A DNA stretch of 64,000 bases, taken from positions 434,001-498,000 of the forward strand of contig CANMPK010000002.1 in the NCBI GenBank assembly GCA_947499725.1, given 5' to 3'. The position numbers were made by a program, and so were the translations under genes. The notes beneath the pieces were generated by a model. That model was not told the DNA's origin. It made no database searches and saw only the letters and a program-made list of their open reading frames with translations. This DNA is from an uncultured Paracoccaceae bacterium. Lineage in GTDB: Bacteria; Pseudomonadota; Alphaproteobacteria; Rhodobacterales; Rhodobacteraceae. Every line of letters begins with the position of its first letter. Positions within the stretch are counted from its first letter, which is position 1. Below are positions 24,703 through 33,691 of this stretch, one piece after another.

Positions 24703-25075
24703 GGCTTTTCCTTTAACGAATGGGTCAGAATGGCTTTGGTAAAAACCAAGCCTGAAAGACCGATACGGATCAAGTGAATTCTTTTTGATCGGAAAGACAC
24801 CGCCAAGGCCAAAGGACCCTAAGCACGACGAAGGGCGGTGTTGCCAAGGCAACATCCGCCACTTGTTCGCAATTATCGGAGATAAGAGCCCCCGACGGCG
24901 CTAAGGGTGGGGGCAAGAAAAAAGCGCCGTCAGGGTAGCGTTTACTTTCGCTATGACACCGTTATGACGCCCACCTTGGGCGGATTCGGGGAAGGTACAG
25001 GGCCTTTTGCTGATAAATGTGGGGCAAAATCGGGGCAGGGTTGATTTTCTATGAATTCAGCGCGAAGCTAGGAAT
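24703..25075. other. Intergenic region with mutually exclusive hairpins
   Basis: No gene is evident. At 24888-24914 GCCCCC can pair with GGGGGC, and at 24894-24931 GACGGCGCT can pair perfectly with AGCGCCGTC. Each stem has one arm inside the loop of the other, so they compete or form a pseudoknot. The region separates the divergent cytochrome and DUF2794 genes and presumably also holds their promoters. Confidence 0.45.
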
Positions 25076-25423
25076 ATGAATATGTCTCCAACCACACCTT
25101 TTCCCGGAGATCGTGGCACCCCAATGCAGGTGGCCTTTCATCGCACCGAACTCAATGTGATCCTATCGCTCTATGGGCGCATGGTCGCTGCTGGCGAATG
25201 GCGCGACTATGGCATCTCAAGCTTGCGCGAGGTGGCTGTCTTCTCTGTGTTTCGCCGCACGGCTGAAATGCCGCTCTACCGCATCGAAAAGCGTCCTAAA
25301 TTGCGTAACAAACAGGGGCTTTATGCGGTCGTCGGTATGGATGGTCAGGTTTTGAAACGCGGGCACGATCTGAAATCTGTGCTGCGTGTTCTTGAACGTA
25401 AGCTGATCCGCTCGGTCGACTAG
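25076..25423 (+). CDS. DUF2794 domain protein
   Basis: A 115-residue soluble protein of the alphaproteobacterial DUF2794 family. The recognisable core is LNVILSLYGRMVAAGEWRDY followed by REVAVFSVFRRTAEMPLYRI and a basic YAVVGMDGQVLKRGHDL stretch. Function is unknown. AGGA lies just before the ATG at 25076; a second ATG two codons later is also possible. It has its own promoter region and no clear partner gene. Confidence 0.88.
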   Translation: MNMSPTTPFPGDRGTPMQVAFHRTELNVILSLYGRMVAAGEWRDYGISSLREVAVFSVFRRTAEMPLYRIEKRPKLRNKQGLYAVVGMDGQVLKRGHDLKSVLRVLERKLIRSVD

Positions 25424-25532
25424 CCGCGGTTTCAAAAGGGAACTTAAGAAATGTGCCTGCCGTTGCAGGATCACAGGCGATTTCTTGTATTTCCCCCTTT
25501 CCGTTGCGACTAATTTTGCCTAATCAACTTGT

Positions 25533-26897
25533 ATGACAAGTTCCTCGGTTGCGGTGTCTCCGCGTTCTACTCAAGACATTCTGAATGTGGCTTGGCCCCT
25601 CGGCATGAAAGCGATCATGACCCACGGTTTGATCGCCATCGATGCCTATATGGTTTCGCCACTGGGCGAAGAGGCTTTGGCCGCCATGGGTTTGGCCGAA
25701 GCTTTGGGTGGGTTGATCGTGGGCATCCTGTTTGCCTTTTCCGCCGCCACGCAAATTCGCACCGCACAGGCGCATGGGCAGGCCAATCCGGTCTCGCTGA
25801 AAACGGCGTTTGGCATTGGCTTGGGGCTGAACATGATCCTTGCGATCATCGGGGCGTTGTTCCTGCTGATCTTTGGCCAGCAAATTCTAAACGCCGCCGC
25901 ACAAACGCCCGAGGTGGCCGCGCAAGCTTATCGCTATCTCAGCATTTTTGCCTTGGTGGTGCTGCTGGAAGGCGGCAACCAAATCCTAACCTCCTATTTC
26001 AACGGGGTTGGCCGCACGAAGGTGCCGTTCCACAGCTATCTCGTGAACTGGCCGGTCAACATCGGGGTCAGCTATGTGTTGATCCACGGCCTGCTGGGCT
26101 TTCCGGCGCTTGGCATTGCCGGCGCGGCGATTGGCACGGCCACAGCGGCTTTGGTGCAGTTGGTGTTCTTGGGCACACGCATGATGCGTCTCACCGACGG
26201 GTTCAAAGGGATCGAGGGCTGGCGCAACGGCACACTGAAAGCGTCGATCAAACGGCATATGGTGTTTGCCCTGCCGATCGCCACCACCTTTATCAGCATG
26301 CGCGCCAGTGTGACGGTGACAACCCTGATCCAAGCGCAACTGCCCGTAACTGAATTTGCCGCTCTCACGCTGATGATGCCGTGGGTGCAGATCACCGGCA
26401 TGTTCGGCATGTGCTGGGCGCAGGCCACGGGGATCATGGTGGCGCAGCTTTTGGGGGAAAAGACCGAAGGCCCCGTGATGGACGCCTTCCTGCGTCACGC
26501 GTGGAAAGGGGCCGCGATTGCGGCTGTGATTGTCGCGTTTGTGGGCGCAGGCGTCGCGCTTGGCTCGCAATTTGTCTATGCGAACCTGCAGGCCGAGACT
26601 TTGGCCGCCCTGATCAGCTTCCTGCCTATTCTTCTGGTCCTGCCCTTCCCGAAAGGGTCCAACGCCATGTGCGGCCAAACCCTGCGGGCGGGCGGCGACA
26701 CGGTGTATATGATGAACATCTTCCTGTCGGCGCAGTGGCTGGTGAAAGTGCCGCTGACCTTTGTGTTTGTGGTTTGGCTGGATCTTTACGTCACATGGAT
26801 CTTTGCGCTGCTTCTCATTGACGAGCTGTTCAAATTCCCACTGTTCCACCGCCGTCTCTTAAAAGGCCGCTGGAAAGAAATGCCGCTGGACGACTAA
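25533..26897 (+). CDS. MATE-family efflux transporter
   Basis: A 454-residue inner-membrane multidrug/organic cation exporter with twelve predicted helices in two homologous halves, driven by sodium or protons in this family. The opening helix PLGMKAIMTHGLIAIDAYMVSPLGEEALAAMGLAEAL and the GIAGAAIGTATAALVQL stretch near residue 190 match the NorM/DinF-like branch. The substrate cannot be inferred. It precedes, by about 110 bp, the Hpt-like gene at 27009. Confidence 0.92.
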   Translation: MTSSSVAVSPRSTQDILNVAWPLGMKAIMTHGLIAIDAYMVSPLGEEALAAMGLAEALGGLIVGILFAFSAATQIRTAQAHGQANPVSLKTAFGIGLGLNMILAIIGALFLLIFGQQILNAAAQTPEVAAQAYRYLSIFALVVLLEGGNQILTSYFNGVGRTKVPFHSYLVNWPVNIGVSYVLIHGLLGFPALGIAGAAIGTATAALVQLVFLGTRMMRLTDGFKGIEGWRNGTLKASIKRHMVFALPIATTFISMRASVTVTTLIQAQLPVTEFAALTLMMPWVQITGMFGMCWAQATGIMVAQLLGEKTEGPVMDAFLRHAWKGAAIAAVIVAFVGAGVALGSQFVYANLQAETLAALISFLPILLVLPFPKGSNAMCGQTLRAGGDTVYMMNIFLSAQWLVKVPLTFVFVVWLDLYVTWIFALLLIDELFKFPLFHRRLLKGRWKEMPLDD

Positions 26898-27008
26898 GCG
26901 CCAGACCCGAAAGGTTTTCGCTTTATTCGAAGCAAAAACCTGTTGGCCGATAACCTTTTCACAAAACCTGCACGGCAGGATGACCCTAAGCCGTGGGGGC
27001 TGAGTGAA

Positions 27009-27401
27009 GTGGGGAATATTGTGGAACAAGTCAGTGTTTTATTTACCGATGAATCCGTGTGTCTGGATCAAGCGCGCATTATCGAACTGGAACGCCTTTT
27101 GGGCGCCAAAACCGCCGAAAGCGTCGCCATCCGCGCGATGGAGGAACTCTCCTCGCGGCTGGCCCATTGTGAGCGGCTGTTTCAACTCGAAAACTGGCAA
27201 GACCTGCGCAAATGTGTGCGGTCTTTGATCGCGATTGGCGATCAGATTGGCATGACCTCGCTCTCGCAAGTCAGCGCTCATGTGGTGGGCGCAATTGATG
27301 CTGGCGACATCACGGCCACCGCCGCCACCTTCTTTCGATTGATGCGCATCGGGGATCGCTCTCTGTCTGATTATTGGGATCAATATAACCTCTCGGGCTG
27401 A
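27009..27401 (+). CDS. Hpt-like helical protein lacking the phospho-histidine
   Basis: A soluble all-helical protein of about 130 residues. The segment LRKCVRSLIAIGDQIGMTSLSQVSAHV resembles the histidine phosphotransfer (Hpt) helix, where a conserved H-x-LKG-xx-xx-xG pattern is expected, but the histidine position holds Cys. This reading is mine and needs a profile search. The start is uncertain: GTG 27009 follows GGGGG, GTG 27021 is also possible, and the frame is open back to a TTG at 26943. It precedes the aminopeptidase gene. Confidence 0.6.
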   Translation: MGNIVEQVSVLFTDESVCLDQARIIELERLLGAKTAESVAIRAMEELSSRLAHCERLFQLENWQDLRKCVRSLIAIGDQIGMTSLSQVSAHVVGAIDAGDITATAATFFRLMRIGDRSLSDYWDQYNLSG

Positions 27402-27468
27402 GGGTAAGATAAAGGGCTTGCAGCGATTTGGTTTGGGGATAGGCTGGGTGACATAAAGCAACCAAAAG

Positions 27469-28860
27469 ATGAGCACTATGTCCCTGACTTTCGCCAAACC
27501 CTCTGCTGACGCCATTCCTTTGCATGTGGTCTGTGACGACGGATTTGAAAGCTGGAAACAGGGGCAACCTGCGGCTGTGACCGCATGGCTCGACAACACA
27601 GGCTTCAGTCCAGCGATTGGCAAAGTGGCTTTGGTGGCTGGCGCAGATGGCGCAGTGGGTTGCGCCATCGTCGGTTATGGATCTGCCGCCAAACGCAAAC
27701 GTGGGCGTTTCGCCTTGGCAGCCGCGGCAGCAAAACTGCCAGCGCAGGTGTTTGCCTTGGCCAGCACCCCCGAAAGATTTGACACCGACACAGAAACCCT
27801 CGGCTGGCTTTTGGCGGGCTATCACTTTGGCAAATACAACGGCGGCGGCAAAGACGCCGCGCAACTGGTGTGCCCAGATGGCGTGGATGGCGCAGCGATT
27901 GAGGTCATCGCCAATGGCGAGGCCCTGACACGCGATCTTATCAACACCCCCGCCAATGACATGGGGCCAGAGGCTTTGGAAGCCGCTGCGCGTGCATTGG
28001 CGCAAGACCATGGCGCAAGCATTGACGTCACAACAGGCGACGCGCTGCTGACAGAGAATTTCCCGATGATCCACACGGTAGGCCGCGCCTCAGACCAAGC
28101 GCCACGCTTGCTGGATATGCGCTGGGGCGATGTCGGCCCAACCCTGACACTGGTGGGCAAAGGCGTTTGCTTTGACACGGGTGGTTTGAACCTAAAGCCC
28201 GGCGCGTCGATGGGTTTGATGAAAAAGGATATGGGCGGTGCGGCCACGGTGCTGGGCCTTGCGCATATGATCATGGGCTTGGGGCTGAAGCTGCAATTGC
28301 GCGTTCTGATCCCAGCGGTGGAAAATGCGGTCAGCAGCAATGCCTTCCGCCCAGGTGATATCTTGAACTCCCGCAAAGGGCTGACGGTTGAAATCAACAA
28401 CACCGACGCCGAGGGTCGTTTGGTTTTGGCGGATGCTTTGGCTTTGGCGGCAGAGGAAGATCCAGATCAGATCATCTCGATGGCCACGCTCACCGGCGCA
28501 GCCCGCGTGGCCGTGGGGCCAGACCTGTCGCCTTATTATGCCGAGGAAGACAGCGTTGCCGCCGCCTTAGAAAGCGCAGGCGCGAAAGTGGCAGACCCGC
28601 TGTGGCGCATGCCGTTCTGGGATCCTTACGAAGGCATGATCGAACCGGGCATCGCTGATCTAGACAACGCGCCAGCAGGCGGCTTCGCCGGATCGATCAC
28701 CGCCGCGCTGTTCCTGCGCCGCTTTGTCGATACAGGTCGCTACACCCATTTCGATATCTACGGCTGGAACCCATCCGCCAAACCCGCCCGCCCGAAAGGC
28801 GGCGTTGGCATGGGCGCGCGCGCCGTCCTAGAGGCCTTGCCAGAAATGCTTGGCCTATGA
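27469..28860 (+). CDS. Leucyl aminopeptidase family (M17) protein
   Basis: A 463-residue cytosolic metallopeptidase that removes N-terminal amino acids. The M17 signature NTDAEGRLVLADAL lies at about residues 310-323. The metal-binding GKGVCFDTGGLNLKP region lies near residues 230-245, with MKKDMGGAATVLG supplying further ligands. The N-terminal 150 residues are shorter and more divergent than in PepA, which is common for the second M17 paralogue in alphaproteobacteria. Its stop overlaps the start of the NlpC gene (ATGA), indicating an operon for peptide and cell-wall peptide turnover. Confidence 0.93.
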   Translation: MSTMSLTFAKPSADAIPLHVVCDDGFESWKQGQPAAVTAWLDNTGFSPAIGKVALVAGADGAVGCAIVGYGSAAKRKRGRFALAAAAAKLPAQVFALASTPERFDTDTETLGWLLAGYHFGKYNGGGKDAAQLVCPDGVDGAAIEVIANGEALTRDLINTPANDMGPEALEAAARALAQDHGASIDVTTGDALLTENFPMIHTVGRASDQAPRLLDMRWGDVGPTLTLVGKGVCFDTGGLNLKPGASMGLMKKDMGGAATVLGLAHMIMGLGLKLQLRVLIPAVENAVSSNAFRPGDILNSRKGLTVEINNTDAEGRLVLADALALAAEEDPDQIISMATLTGAARVAVGPDLSPYYAEEDSVAAALESAGAKVADPLWRMPFWDPYEGMIEPGIADLDNAPAGGFAGSITAALFLRRFVDTGRYTHFDIYGWNPSAKPARPKGGVGMGARAVLEALPEMLGL

Positions 28861-29693
28861 GAGACCGCCGCCTGAGCCCAGCCAATAAACGCGTGGCAGA
28901 CCCGTCGCTGCGGGATGTCTGGCCCGGTGTGGACTATGTGGACCCAAAACCCTACGCGGTGCATTGGCCGCTGGTGGATTTGATGAACGCCCCCGAAGGG
29001 CATCGCGATCGGCAATTGCTGTTTGGTGAAACCGTTGGCGTGTATGAAATGCACGAAGGCTGGGCCTTTATAAAGGCCGACAAGGATGGCTATGTGGGCT
29101 ATGTGCCGCAAAGCAGCTTGATGCAGATGCCACCGGCCACGCACCAAGTGTTCGCCGCCGCGACCCATGTATATGATCAACCGGATTTCAAATCCCGCGA
29201 TCTGATGCGCCTGTCGCATGGCTGTTTGCTGCATGGTCTGGGCATCGAGAATACGTTTCTGAAAACCAAAGACGGCTATGTGCCCTTGGTGCATTGCCGC
29301 GAGTTGGGCGCGCAGGCGGATGATCCTGTGTCCGTCGCCAAAACCTTTCTGGACACGCCTTATCTTTGGGGCGGCAACAGCCGCTTTGGAATTGATTGCT
29401 CGGGGCTCGTGCAAGCGGCCTTTGTGGCCTGCGGAATCTCCTGCCCGGGCGACAGCGACATGCAGCAAGACCGGCTGGGTTTTCATCTGGCCGAGAGCGA
29501 TACTTTGCAACGCAACGATCTGTTGTTCTGGAAAGGGCACGTGGCGATGGTCGTCGATGAGAAACGCCTGATCCACGCAAACGCCTTCCACATGGCTGTG
29601 ACCTTCGAAAACATCGATGCAGCGATCCAGCGGATTGAAACGCAGGGCGACGGTCCAGTGACCGCGCGCAAACGTGTGTCAGAGCTGCGATAG
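28857..29693 (+). CDS. NlpC/P60-family cell-wall peptidase with SH3-like domains
   Basis: A 278-residue cysteine peptidase. The C-terminal NlpC/P60 domain shows YLWGGNSRFGIDCSGLVQAAF with the catalytic Cys near residue 181, a GHVAMVV histidine strand near residue 226, and a later His in LIHANAFH. The N-terminal 160 residues contain two SH3-like repeats (FGETVGVYEMHEGWAFIKAD-type). No signal peptide is visible, so it may act on recycled muropeptides in the cytosol, consistent with its overlap with the M17 peptidase gene. A gamma-D-glutamyl-diamino-acid specificity is likely by family. Confidence 0.92.
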   Translation: MRDRRLSPANKRVADPSLRDVWPGVDYVDPKPYAVHWPLVDLMNAPEGHRDRQLLFGETVGVYEMHEGWAFIKADKDGYVGYVPQSSLMQMPPATHQVFAAATHVYDQPDFKSRDLMRLSHGCLLHGLGIENTFLKTKDGYVPLVHCRELGAQADDPVSVAKTFLDTPYLWGGNSRFGIDCSGLVQAAFVACGISCPGDSDMQQDRLGFHLAESDTLQRNDLLFWKGHVAMVVDEKRLIHANAFHMAVTFENIDAAIQRIETQGDGPVTARKRVSELR

Positions 29694-29732
29694 GCACCCA
29701 GATACGGGCAATTTTCCCATGGGCGACGGGTT

Positions 29733-29832
29733 GTACATTTCGGCAGGTGAAATGTACCAATTGCCACCTTTAACAAATGGTATGGTATCCGTGCACGGTC
29801 TAAGATATCGCGCAACGGTTTCGCCGCGAAAC
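29733..29832 (+). repeat. 100-bp conserved intergenic element, copy 1
   Basis: This is one of two inverted copies; the other is 36779-36878. About 80 of 100 positions match by hand count, with no gaps. It contains GTACATTTC-N7-GAAATGTAC (29733-29757), ACCAATTG-N10-CAAATGGT (29756-29781, one mismatch) and GTTTCG-CCG-CGAAAC (29818-29832). All three inverted repeats recur in copy 2; the most variable part is 29799-29808. It sits between the NlpC gene and the terminator of asd. Confidence 0.7.
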
Positions 29833-29846
29833 ATTGCTAAGGCCCA

Positions 29847-29875
29847 AAAAGCCCCGCCAATGTGGCAGGGCTTTT
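29847..29875. terminator. Bidirectional terminator between the NlpC region and asd
   Basis: The stem AAAAGCCC...GGGCTTTT with an inner GCCA-ATG-TGGC hairpin has A- and T-runs on both sides. It could end transcription of asd on the minus strand and of anything starting in the 100-bp element on the plus strand. Confidence 0.8.
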
Positions 29876-29897
29876 CTTAATCATTTGAAACCGGCGA

Positions 29898-30920
29898 TTA
29901 GCCTTTTTTCAGAACCTCACGGCCCAGAGTTTCCGCAATCTGTACCGCGTTCAACGCCGCGCCTTTGCGCAGGTTGTCAGACACGCACCACAGGTTCAGA
30001 CCGTTCTCAACAGTCCCGTCCTGACGGATACGGCTGATGAATGTCGCGTAGTCGCCAACACATTCTTTTGGCGTCACGTATCCACCGTCTTCACGCTTGT
30101 CGATCACCATAACACCTGGCGCTTCACGCAGGATGTCACGCGCTTCGTCTTCGTCCAGGAACTCTTCAAATTCGATGTTCACAGATTCAGAGTGGCCCAC
30201 GAAAACAGGTACACGCACACAGGTTGCAGACACTTTGATGGATGGATCGATGATCTTTTTGGTCTCAACAATCATCTTCCACTCTTCTTTGGTGGAGCCA
30301 TCTTCCATGAACACATCAATATGCGGGATCACGTTAAATGCGATCTCTTTTGTGTAAACCTTCGCAGGCACGTCTTGCGTTGGGTTGTAAACCGCTTTGG
30401 TTTGCTCCCACAGCTCTTCCATCGCCTCTTTACCGGAACCGGATACAGACTGGTATGTGGACACAACAACGCGTTTGATCTTTGCGCGATCATGCAAAGG
30501 CTTCAGCGCCACAACCATCTGCGCGGTCGAACAGTTCGGGTTCGCGATGATGTTTTTCTTGGAGTAACCGTGAATATCCTGCGCGTTACACTCTGGAACG
30601 ATCAAAGGAACCTCTGGATCGTAACGGTACAGCGAGGAGTTATCGATCACGACACAGTTCGCTTTCGCCGCGATAGGTGCGTATTTCTTAGTGGCTTCAG
30701 AGCCAACCGCGAACAGCGCCATATCCCAACCGGCAAAGTCGAAGGTGTCCAGATCTTCGGTCGTCAGGGTTTTATCGCCAAACGTCACTTCTGTGCCCAG
30801 CGAACGACGGCTAGCCAGTACTGCGATTTCATCCACTGGGAACTGACGTTCCGCAAGGATATTCAGCATTTCGCGGCCCACGTTACCTGTGGCGCCTACG
30901 ACAACGATGCGATAACCCAT
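29898..30920 (-). CDS. asd: Aspartate-semialdehyde dehydrogenase
   Basis: Asd reduces aspartyl phosphate to aspartate semialdehyde, feeding lysine, diaminopimelate, methionine and threonine synthesis. The 340-residue protein has the NADP-binding motif VVVGATGNVGREML at residues 6-19 and the catalytic cysteine at 130 in IIANPNCST; the loop RVPVFVGHSESVN is also typical. The start at ATG 30920 follows GGAG; the frame is open 16 codons upstream without a better site. It ends at a bidirectional terminator. Confidence 0.97.
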   Translation of the reverse strand: MGYRIVVVGATGNVGREMLNILAERQFPVDEIAVLASRRSLGTEVTFGDKTLTTEDLDTFDFAGWDMALFAVGSEATKKYAPIAAKANCVVIDNSSLYRYDPEVPLIVPECNAQDIHGYSKKNIIANPNCSTAQMVVALKPLHDRAKIKRVVVSTYQSVSGSGKEAMEELWEQTKAVYNPTQDVPAKVYTKEIAFNVIPHIDVFMEDGSTKEEWKMIVETKKIIDPSIKVSATCVRVPVFVGHSESVNIEFEEFLDEDEARDILREAPGVMVIDKREDGGYVTPKECVGDYATFISRIRQDGTVENGLNLWCVSDNLRKGAALNAVQIAETLGREVLKKG

Positions 30921-31032
30921 GTTTATCTCCATTATTTCGGACGGGCTCTCATAGCTGCAAAATCCCAAAGAAAAAAGGGGGATGCAGACTAATTTTTGTG
31001 AAATGGTGCATTTGCAAATCGAATGAGTTGTC

Positions 31033-32049
31033 TCAGCTTGATGCTAGCAACCTGCGATACAACTCAACAAGCGCATCCGCTTCCTGCTCTAACGAGAAAT
31101 TTTGAACAACATGTGCGCGCGCTGCGCTGCGCATTTGGTCCGTTAATTCAGGCGAAGACATCAAGTTTCGCAGCGCGTCAGTAAGGGCATTGGCGTTTTC
31201 TTTGGGAAAAAGGAAACCGGTTTTGCCTTCGACGATTTGATCATTGAACGATCCAACATCGCGGCTGGCAACCGTGGGCACACCGCACGACATGGCCTCT
31301 AGTGGCGTCAATCCAAAGCCCTCAAGTAAAGAAGGAGCGACATAGATGTCTAAAGATTGATAGGCTTTCGGCATCTGCGCGATAGGTTGTTCGGCCTCAA
31401 ATGTGATCCTGCTTTCCAGCCCCGCGGCTTTGATTCTTGCAGCTAAGTCGGCCCCATAGGTGTCGGCATCCTGGATCCGCCCCATGATGACAGCAGAATA
31501 TTCTGGAAACTGCGGAAGAAGATCACACATCGCATCCACAAAGGTGTGCGTGCCCTTCTTTTGTCTGACCCGACCAAAACATCCGATGAGCTTGTGCTCC
31601 GTTGCTCCAAAGATCGCGCTATGGCCTGTTTGAAAGGCGTTCGTATCAACGCCATGCGGGATAATAGCGGTACAAGACGGCATGACAGAGGCGTTGACGG
31701 CATTGGTGGCAACAATGGCATCCATACGCGCAACCAACCAACGGGTCAGTCCCCCGCGTTTTCGGGGCGAAGAACTTGTGAAAACGAGTTTCAACCGAGA
31801 GCGAAACAGATGCTTCAGCAGCAAGCCAACAATCATCTCGTTGTTGCGTCTGGCATGCCAAACCCGCTGACGTCTTGCTAAAAAGGGAATTTTCCACAGG
31901 GGAATTTGCGCCAACCCATCTGGTAGCGCAACGCCAGTGGCGGCAATCGCGATTTGCTTTTCTTGTAGGGGGACAAGGGAAAACACGGTCGCGCTGACGC
32001 CCGATTGGCGGCGATTTAGATTTGGCGCGAAAACATCGGGATCATTCAT
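31033..32049 (-). CDS. Glycosyltransferase family 4 protein
   Basis: A 338-residue GT-B-fold glycosyltransferase. The C-terminal half carries the GT4 nucleotide-sugar site: LIGCFGRVRQKKGTHTF near residue 178 and ApSLLEGFGLTPLEAMSCG-type (PSLLEGFGLTPLEAM) near residue 262, with the E-x7-E motif. No signal or membrane segment is seen. There are no other polysaccharide genes nearby, so it probably acts on a lipid or cell-surface glycan whose other genes lie elsewhere. It is 44 bp downstream of mipZ on the same strand. Confidence 0.9.
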   Translation of the reverse strand: MNDPDVFAPNLNRRQSGVSATVFSLVPLQEKQIAIAATGVALPDGLAQIPLWKIPFLARRQRVWHARRNNEMIVGLLLKHLFRSRLKLVFTSSSPRKRGGLTRWLVARMDAIVATNAVNASVMPSCTAIIPHGVDTNAFQTGHSAIFGATEHKLIGCFGRVRQKKGTHTFVDAMCDLLPQFPEYSAVIMGRIQDADTYGADLAARIKAAGLESRITFEAEQPIAQMPKAYQSLDIYVAPSLLEGFGLTPLEAMSCGVPTVASRDVGSFNDQIVEGKTGFLFPKENANALTDALRNLMSSPELTDQMRSAARAHVVQNFSLEQEADALVELYRRLLASS

Positions 32050-32093
32050 AACCAGGTCGCCCTTTGCTGTTCTAACGCCTTACCGTTGCAGGT

Positions 32094-32903
32094 TTAGAAA
32101 TCGACTGTCACGCCGGGCAGATCGAGCGCTTTGATCAGATCGCGCAATTCCTGACGTGCGGCAACGTTGGAGATGTTCAGCTGCTTCACGCCAATGTCTT
32201 TTAGGTCCAGCAGAGTCAGGCCCCGTGGGAACAATTCGCGGAAGATCACGCGTTCGTTGAAACCCGGTGCTGTGCGGAAGCCGATGCGTTTGGCCAGACG
32301 ATCCAACGCCTTGCCCATCTTTTCCTTGTTCACCATGTTCTGCGCGCCCAAACGGTTACGTACAACAATCCAATCAATTGGCTGCAAGCCGGCCTGTGCA
32401 CGCAACTGGCGCGCGTTCCAGACCATTTCGGAATAGACAGATGGTCCAAGGATTTTCTCTGCATTGCCGTCAATATGCGCCAGCAGGTCGAAATCGACGA
32501 AACTGTCATTCAAGGGTGTTACCAACGTGTCTGCCAAAGAATGCGCCACTTGGCTGAGACGGGTGTGCGAACCCGGGCAGTCAATCAGGATGAAATCGTT
32601 TTTGTCTTCCAGTTCAGCCACCGCAGCAGATAGGCGCAGATCATAGATGTTTTCGCCGTCTTGCAAGGTCGCTGGATCGATCTCTGGAAGCTCATGATAG
32701 GTTGGGCTTGGCAATTCCAAGCCAGCCTTATCGCAGAATGTCTTACGGTTATCGACGTAGCGACCAAAAGTGCGTTGGCGCAAATCGAGGTCTAGCCCAC
32801 CAACGCGGAACCCCATACGCGCCAGAGCTGTTGCAACATGCATGGAAACCGTAGATTTCCCTGCGCCGCCTTTTTCATTCCCAACGACGATAATATGTGC
32901 CAC
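32094..32903 (-). CDS. mipZ: Division-plane positioning ATPase MipZ
   Basis: MipZ is a ParA/MinD-type ATPase of alphaproteobacteria that forms a gradient from the ParB-bound poles and inhibits FtsZ, placing division at midcell. The 269-residue protein opens with VVGNEKGGAGKSTVSMH, the deviant Walker A with Lys11 and Lys16, followed by LDLDLRQRTFGRYVDNR and FILIDCPGSHTRLS (Walker B), all as in the Caulobacter protein. Its C-terminal half, with IDWIVVRNRLG, also fits. It is monocistronic or leads into the glycosyltransferase gene. Confidence 0.94.
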   Translation of the reverse strand: MAHIIVVGNEKGGAGKSTVSMHVATALARMGFRVGGLDLDLRQRTFGRYVDNRKTFCDKAGLELPSPTYHELPEIDPATLQDGENIYDLRLSAAVAELEDKNDFILIDCPGSHTRLSQVAHSLADTLVTPLNDSFVDFDLLAHIDGNAEKILGPSVYSEMVWNARQLRAQAGLQPIDWIVVRNRLGAQNMVNKEKMGKALDRLAKRIGFRTAPGFNERVIFRELFPRGLTLLDLKDIGVKQLNISNVAARQELRDLIKALDLPGVTVDF

Positions 32904-33052
32904 GCGATTGTCCCCACTCGGCCTGATGTTTCGGTCGGTCCTTGGCTGAACCGGACCGCTTAGATCACACTATATGTTGCGTCGCGCAATAGGGGAAGCA
33001 CGGGAACAGCGGGGAATTTTATGTTTTGCAAACTGGTGCATAGTCGCCGCGT

Positions 33053-33607
33053 TTAGGTTTCGGCTGCAATCCATTTGCCATTTGGGATGCCGTCGATTGT
33101 CCAAGGCCCAACACGATACCGGATCAAACGCAAGGTTGGGTGGTTCACAGCGGCTGTCATGCGGCGCACTTGACGGTTACGCCCTTCGCTGATGGTCAGC
33201 TTGATCCAGCTATCTGGCACGTTTTTGCGAAACCGGATTGGAGGGTTGCGCTCCCACAGAAACGGCGGCTCCTCCATGCGCTCCACCTTGGCTGGGCGGG
33301 TCATGCCGTCTTTCAGCTTCACGCCATCTCGCAAGGATTGCAGGGCGTCATCAGACGGGACGCCTTCGACCTGCGCCCAATAGCATTTGGTCATTTTGTT
33401 CTTTGGGTTTGCTATGCGGTTCTGGGTTTTGCCGTCTGCTGTCAGCACCAGCAACCCTTCGCTGTCGCGATCCAAACGGCCAGCCGCATAGACACCCGGT
33501 ACCTCGATAAACTCCGAGAGTGTGCGGCGTGTGCTGCCTTCGGTGCCTTTGTCGGTGAACTGTGAGAGCACATCGAACGGCTTATTAAAGAGGATAACCT
33601 GAACCAT
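33053..33607 (-). CDS. rluE: 23S rRNA pseudouridine synthase, RluE-like
   Basis: A 184-residue pseudouridine synthase of the RsuA/RluB/E/F group. The catalytic motif [13 protein letters not shown] is at residues 43-55 with Asp46 as the nucleophile. The conserved C-terminal [25 protein letters not shown] segment is present. There is no N-terminal S4 domain, which together with the length points to RluE (U2457 of 23S rRNA in E. coli). It is divergent from the metC-like gene with an 84-bp gap. Confidence 0.9.
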   Translation of the reverse strand: MVQVILFNKPFDVLSQFTDKGTEGSTRRTLSEFIEVPGVYAAGRLDRDSEGLLVLTADGKTQNRIANPKNKMTKCYWAQVEGVPSDDALQSLRDGVKLKDGMTRPAKVERMEEPPFLWERNPPIRFRKNVPDSWIKLTISEGRNRQVRRMTAAVNHPTLRLIRYRVGPWTIDGIPNGKWIAAET

Positions 33608-33691
33608 ATCGGCGCTTTACCTGTTTTGCTGCGGCTTGGCTATTGCAAGCGCCTGAAATTCCCAGTCTACCTTAAGAAAACGGAGTGTGAG

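Noticed and set aside
29818-29832. parS-like sequence GTTTCG-CCG-CGAAAC in the 100-bp element (also at 36779)
   Set aside because: The consensus parS is an even-length GTTTCACGTGAAAC-type palindrome. This one has an odd centre and lacks the CACGTG core, so ParB binding is unlikely.
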